Source: Methyloprofundus sp. (lineage in GTDB: Bacteria > Pseudomonadota > Gammaproteobacteria > Methylococcales > Methylomonadaceae). Taken from it: DNA of 9,253 nucleotides. The position numbers and the translations under genes are program-made. Location: assembly GCA_030619185.1 (NCBI GenBank), contig JAUXBW010000076.1, positions 1-9,253 of the forward strand, given 5' to 3'. Shown one piece after another: positions 6,275 through 9,253 of the stretch (the first letter of the stretch is position 1; each line of letters opens with the position of its first letter). The notes under the pieces were generated by a model that was given only the letters and a program-made list of their open reading frames with translations, was not told the origin of the DNA and did not search any database.

Positions 6275-6300
6275 GTAGGAGTCAAATACAGGGACGACTC
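6275..6300 (+). repeat. GTAG-headed hairpin at the 3' end of the sugar transferase gene
   Basis: GTAG (6275-6278) is followed by GAGTC (6279-6283), and GACTC lies at 6296-6300, making a five-base stem with a 12-base loop. It starts exactly where the similarity between repeat copies A and B ends, and overlaps the stop codon of the minus-strand transferase. It could be a diverged REP unit. Confidence 0.35.
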
Positions 6301-6859
6301 AATGCCTTACCCCATGACTGCTTACCACTCTAAAGAAAGTCAGCCATAAAATAGCCAGATCTTTTGTGAATGACTGGTTATGCAGATAATAAGCATCCAG
6401 CTGCACTTTTTCTGGAATAGGTAATTCATCACGACCATTTATTTGCGCCCAGCCTGTTAAACCAGGAGTCAAACGCTCGATACCCTGTGCGGTACGTAAG
6501 GCTATTAAATCATCCTGATTAAATAAGGCAGGTCGCGGGCCTACAAAACTCATTTCACCTTTGATGATATTCCATAATTGAGGTAATTCGTCCAGACTGG
6601 TTTTACGCAGAAAGCCGCCTATGGGTGTCAATGCACTTCGAGGGTCTGCTAATAAATGCGTAGCAACTTCGGGCGTATCAATTTTCATACTTCTAAATTT
6701 AGGCATTTTAAATAGTGCATTGTTTACCCCTACCCGATCAGACCAGTATAAAATGGGACCGGGGGATGTCACCTTAACCACAAGAGAAATGATTAAACAC
6801 AAGGGGCTTAGAAGAACTAAAAAAAATACGGCTAAAATAAAATCAAATACTCTTTTCAT
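6299..6859 (-). CDS. Monotopic sugar transferase (initiating phosphoglycosyltransferase)
   Basis: This inner-membrane enzyme would transfer a sugar-phosphate from a nucleotide sugar to undecaprenyl phosphate, the first step in building a polysaccharide or O-antigen-like repeat unit. The 186 residues match the short single-domain form (PglC-like core of the WcaJ/WbaP family). They comprise KRVFDFILA with a hydrophobic re-entrant helix (about 7-30), SPGPILYWSDRVG (32-44), FKMPKFRSM (50-58), LRKTSLDELPQLWNIIKGEMSFVGPRP (84-110) with the catalytic Asp90-Glu91 pair, and LTPGLTGWAQINGRDE (130-145). The sugar cannot be told from sequence. No other glycan gene is in the window, so it is an orphan here. 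It lies downstream of dnaA on the same strand, 178 bases away, with several hairpins between, so it probably has its own promoter. The ribosome site is weak (AAAAGAA before the ATG). Confidence 0.92.
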   Translation of the reverse strand: MKRVFDFILAVFFLVLLSPLCLIISLVVKVTSPGPILYWSDRVGVNNALFKMPKFRSMKIDTPEVATHLLADPRSALTPIGGFLRKTSLDELPQLWNIIKGEMSFVGPRPALFNQDDLIALRTAQGIERLTPGLTGWAQINGRDELPIPEKVQLDAYYLHNQSFTKDLAILWLTFFRVVSSHGVRH

Positions 6860-6890
6860 TGTTCTTTTGGGGATTAATTTTAGGGCACGG

Positions 6891-6920
6891 GTTTATTTAT
6901 GCAGAGATGCATAAATAAAC
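6891..6920. repeat. Perfect 12-bp inverted repeat upstream of the sugar transferase
   Basis: GTTTATTTATGC (6891-6902) and GCATAAATAAAC (6909-6920) pair completely around the loop AGAGAT. It lies 32-61 bases before the transferase start, in promoter or leader position. There is no T-run on either side, so it does not look like a standard terminator. It could be an operator or a leader hairpin. A shorter TTCGC/GCGAA pair (6921-6925 and 6939-6943) follows directly. Confidence 0.65.
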
Positions 6921-6949
6921 TTCGCATGCGCTGACCACGCGAAATATAA

Positions 6950-7003
6950 GCAGGAGTAAAAAATCTTTAGCCTGCATTTTAAACGGCGGACTAAAGATCC
7001 GCG
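6950..7003. repeat. Pair of inverted REP-like hairpins (BIME-like)
   Basis: Two hairpins face each other: GCAGG/CCTGC (6950-6954 and 6971-6975) and GCGGA/TCCGC (6986-6990 and 6998-7002). The word ATCTTTAG (6963-6970) in the first is repeated as its complement CTAAAGAT (6991-6998) in the second. TCTTTAG is also the core of the REP unit at 6045-6066. The pair sits 35-88 bases after the dnaA stop and may protect or end that transcript. Confidence 0.5.
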
Positions 7004-7037
7004 CCCCAAAGTGCTCATGTTATTCCGTGCGCGTTCC

Positions 7038-8375
7038 TTAATGAGATAAAGTGCGCAATAAATTCGCGTAATCCTCTTCAACTTTATAATCGCTAGTGCG
7101 TAATGTTTTAATGCGTTTGCAGGCATTAATCACTGTTGTATGGTCACGACCACTAAAAGCATCGCCAATTTCTGGTAAGCTATGACTGGTTAACTCTCTT
7201 GCTAATGACATGGCGATTTGGCGTGGTCGTGTCACTGATTGCTTACGGCTTTTAGAGAGTAAATCGGCTATTCTGATTTTAAAGTAATCAGCGACCGTTT
7301 TTTGAATGTTCTCTATGCTTACCAGCTTGTCTTGTAGAGAAATCAAATCGTGTAGTGCTTCTTTGGCAAAATCAATAGTAATCTTTGCCCCGGTAAACTG
7401 GGCATTGGCCAGAACGCGGCGTAATGCACCTTCCAGATCCCGGACATTTGATGGAATACGTTTACCAATAAAAAAAGCAACTTGATGATCCAGTTCAACA
7501 TTATTCTGCTGGGCTTTATTTATTAAAATTGCCGCTCGTGTTTCCAGGTCAGGTGGTTCAACAGCAACAGGTAAGCCCCAGCCAAAACGTGATTTTAAGC
7601 GATCTTCCAGGCCTTCAATTTCCTTTGGGTATTTATCACAGGTTAAAACCACCTGATTCTTCTTTTCTAGTAGCGTGTTAAAGGTATGAAAAAACTCTTC
7701 CTGAGAGCGCTCTTTGCCCGCAAAAAACTGGATATCATCAACAAATAATGCATCGACATTTCGGTAGTATTCTTTAAATGCATCAATACTGTTTTGCTGG
7801 AAAGCTTTAACCATATCCTGAACAAATTTTTCTGAATGTAAATAAACCACATTTGCATTTGGGTTTTTTGCCAGGATTGCGTTACCAATGGCATGCATTA
7901 AGTGTGTTTTGCCTAAACCAGAAGCACCATAGATCAGCAAGGGATTATAGGCTTTACCGATATTTTCAGAAACTTGTATAGAAGCCGCTTTCGCCAATTG
8001 GTTTGATTTTCCTTCTACAAAATTATCGAAGGTAAAAGCGGTATTGATAAAGGAAGGCGTTTTTTTCTTTTTCTGTGCTTCGCGAGCTGGGCCGGTAGTG
8101 CGAGTACTGCGATTTTGTATCGCTGCAGGTTTAACACTTTTTGTACCTATCTCCATTTTTACAGTATATTGACCACTGGAGAATTCATAGATGGCATCTT
8201 CGATTTTGCCTAAAAAATGTTCTTTTACATGGGCAATAATAAATTGATTAGGTGCTAGAAGTTTAATAACATCATTTTCTTCTTGTGCTTGTAATGGTCT
8301 AATCCAGGTGTTTAATTCATTAGCAGAAATTTCATTTTCAAGACGGGAAAGGCAGGAATTCCAAATAGAGCTCAT
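7038..8375 (-). CDS. dnaA: Chromosomal replication initiator protein DnaA
   Basis: DnaA binds DnaA boxes at oriC, opens the duplex in its ATP form and recruits the DnaB helicase. The 445-residue protein is complete. It has an N-terminal helicase-interaction domain (1 to about 80, [16 protein letters not shown]), a short basic linker (about 81-108), the AAA+ domain with Walker [10 protein letters not shown] (150-158), Walker [14 protein letters not shown] (209-221) and the RLKSRFGWG box carrying the arginine finger (Arg263), and a sensor-2 [10 protein letters not shown] (311-320). The C-terminal DNA-binding domain ends with [21 protein letters not shown] (402-422), the DnaA signature. E. coli DnaA is 467 residues; the difference is mostly in the linker. 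The gene is oddly placed: no dnaN or recF follows, and a sugar transferase lies there instead. No rpmH precedes it; an oxidoreductase gene diverges from it. Confidence 0.98.
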   Translation of the reverse strand: MSSIWNSCLSRLENEISANELNTWIRPLQAQEENDVIKLLAPNQFIIAHVKEHFLGKIEDAIYEFSSGQYTVKMEIGTKSVKPAAIQNRSTRTTGPAREAQKKKKTPSFINTAFTFDNFVEGKSNQLAKAASIQVSENIGKAYNPLLIYGASGLGKTHLMHAIGNAILAKNPNANVVYLHSEKFVQDMVKAFQQNSIDAFKEYYRNVDALFVDDIQFFAGKERSQEEFFHTFNTLLEKKNQVVLTCDKYPKEIEGLEDRLKSRFGWGLPVAVEPPDLETRAAILINKAQQNNVELDHQVAFFIGKRIPSNVRDLEGALRRVLANAQFTGAKITIDFAKEALHDLISLQDKLVSIENIQKTVADYFKIRIADLLSKSRKQSVTRPRQIAMSLARELTSHSLPEIGDAFSGRDHTTVINACKRIKTLRTSDYKVEEDYANLLRTLSH

Positions 8376-8510
8376 TAAACGATTCGTGTGATAAGTAAAC
8401 AGCAGGTAAACGCGCTGTTAGGAATAAGAAAAGACAGGATCTGAAGTGCGCTTCAGTTGATATAAATCATAGCATAAAAGCGCTACCACCCTTAATAAAT
8501 TAAGACTAAA
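8376..8510. promoter_or_regulatory. Divergent intergenic region between dnaA and the reductase gene
   Basis: These 135 bases must hold the promoters of both divergent genes. Two inverted repeats are seen: AACAGC-N10-GCTGTT (8398-8403 and 8414-8419) and CTGAAG-TGCG-CTTCAG (8441-8446 and 8451-8456). A TTGATA (8457-8462) could be a -35 for the plus strand, but no fitting -10 follows at 17 bases. On the minus strand TATGAT near 8464-8470 could be a dnaA -10. No exact TTATNCACA DnaA box was found, so autoregulation by DnaA and a nearby oriC are not supported here. Confidence 0.4.
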
Positions 8511-9253
8511 ATGACCACACAAACTATATTAATTACCGGATGTTCAACAGGAATAGGGTATCGAACAGCTGTACTATTAAAGCAGCGCGGTTATCGTGTT
8601 ATTGCCTCAGCCAGAAAACCTGAGGATGTCACGCGCTTGATAGACGAAGGCTTTGAAACAGTACAACTGGATCTCGCTGATAGCACGAGTATCCAGAATG
8701 CAGTACAACAAGTTATTGAAATGACTGAGGGTAGAATCGATGGTTTATTTAATAATGGTGCCTTTGGCCAGCCGGGAGCAGTAGAGGATCTAAGTCGTGA
8801 TGTGTTGCGCGAACAATTTGAAACTAATTTTTTTGGTACTCATGAATTAACTAATCTAATTATTCCCTTAATGCGTGCGCAAGGAAAAGGACGAATAATT
8901 TATAATAGTTCGGTACTCGGTTTTATTGCGATGACTTATCGGGGGGCTTACAACGCCAGTAAATTTGCTTTGGAAGGGCTAGTGGATACGCTACGCCTGG
9001 AATTACACGGCACCAATATCCATCTTTCATTAATTGAACCCGGTCCTATTAGCAGCGACTTTCGGAAAAATGCATTTGCCTTATATCAAAAAAATATAAA
9101 CTCAGAGCATAGCCCGCACAAAGAAGTCTACCAGACGATGGCAGTCCGCTTGCAAAAAAAGGGCCCCGCCGTTCCCTTTACTTTACCGGCTGATGCGGTG
9201 GTGCAGAAAGTTATTCATGCTATGGAGTCGAAGCGACCTAAAATTCGCTATTA
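8511..9253 (+). CDS. Short-chain dehydrogenase/reductase (SDR), 3' end beyond the window
   Basis: This is an NAD(P)-dependent oxidoreductase of the classical SDR family; the substrate is unknown. The frame is open from ATG 8511 to the window edge, 247 codons plus two bases, with no stop. Visible features are the cofactor loop TGCSTGIG (9-16), ARKPEDV (34-40, a basic residue after the second strand that favours NADP), LDLAD (53-57), NNGAFG (81-86) in place of the usual NNAG, catalytic Asn106 in ETNFFGT, Ser134 in YNSSVLG, and Tyr147/Lys151 in AYNASK, followed by IEPGPI (175-180). The pattern resembles the YbbO-type branch, usually 260-280 residues, so 15-30 residues are probably missing. It diverges from dnaA across 135 bases, and the ribosome site is weak. 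Confidence 0.9.
   Translation, partial: MTTQTILITGCSTGIGYRTAVLLKQRGYRVIASARKPEDVTRLIDEGFETVQLDLADSTSIQNAVQQVIEMTEGRIDGLFNNGAFGQPGAVEDLSRDVLREQFETNFFGTHELTNLIIPLMRAQGKGRIIYNSSVLGFIAMTYRGAYNASKFALEGLVDTLRLELHGTNIHLSLIEPGPISSDFRKNAFALYQKNINSEHSPHKEVYQTMAVRLQKKGPAVPFTLPADAVVQKVIHAMESKRPKIRY

Noticed and set aside
6161..6349. Small open frame on the plus strand
   Set aside because: It runs through the repeat element and the tail of the transferase, with no ribosome site or recognisable protein sequence.
6621..6914. 97-codon plus-strand frame opposite the sugar transferase
   Set aside because: It is the antisense shadow of a clearly conserved gene and has no family-like sequence.
7667..7894. 75-codon minus-strand frame inside dnaA
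   Set aside because: It is another reading frame of the dnaA AAA+ domain; dnaA itself is intact across the region.
8376..8510. oriC candidate upstream of dnaA
   Set aside because: No exact DnaA box is present; TGTGATAAG at 8387-8395 does not fit the consensus, and the gap is only 135 bases.

Overview
The window looks like a chromosomal segment of a gammaproteobacterium with moderate-to-low GC. DnaA is of gammaproteobacterial type, and REP-like and small inverted-repeat elements lie between the genes. The mix of genes (molybdate uptake, early-cobalt-insertion cobalamin synthesis, a lone undecaprenyl-phosphate sugar transferase) would suit the Methylococcales (methanotrophs). That placement is an inference from gene content and sequence style, not something proved here.

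Layout. 1-225: a partial copy of a ~129 bp inverted-repeat element, a REP-like hairpin and the modA promoter. 268-2827 (+): a complete molybdate ABC importer operon, modA-modB-modC. 2828-3315: a long AT-rich, gene-free regulatory stretch. 3328-4164 (+): a secreted coiled-coil/beta-barrel outer-membrane protein of unknown function, closed by a strong terminator (4189-4224). 4347-6023 (+): two cobalamin genes, cobM/cbiF and a long-form cbiX, probably one transcript from a promoter near 4283. 6024-6298: a REP-like hairpin, a second copy of the ~129 bp element in the same orientation as the first, and another GTAG-hairpin. 6299-6859 (-): a monotopic sugar transferase. 6860-7037: a dense cluster of hairpins. 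7038-8375 (-): complete dnaA. 8376-8510: a short divergent intergenic region. 8511 to the window end (+): a short-chain dehydrogenase/reductase cut off by the window edge.

How the genes fit together. ModABC supplies molybdate for molybdoenzymes. CbiX inserts Co2+ into sirohydrochlorin, and CobM/CbiF methylates C11 later in corrin-ring assembly. The barrel protein between these two metal-related blocks may be unrelated to both. The block from modA to cbiX is bracketed by direct copies of the same small repeat. dnaA stands without dnaN/recF behind it or rpmH in front, so this is not the textbook dnaA locus. No classic defence system, CRISPR array, prophage, tRNA or rRNA is visible. The points most worth a second look are the repeat architecture, the relocated dnaA with its hairpin-rich downstream spacer, and the regulated orphan barrel protein.
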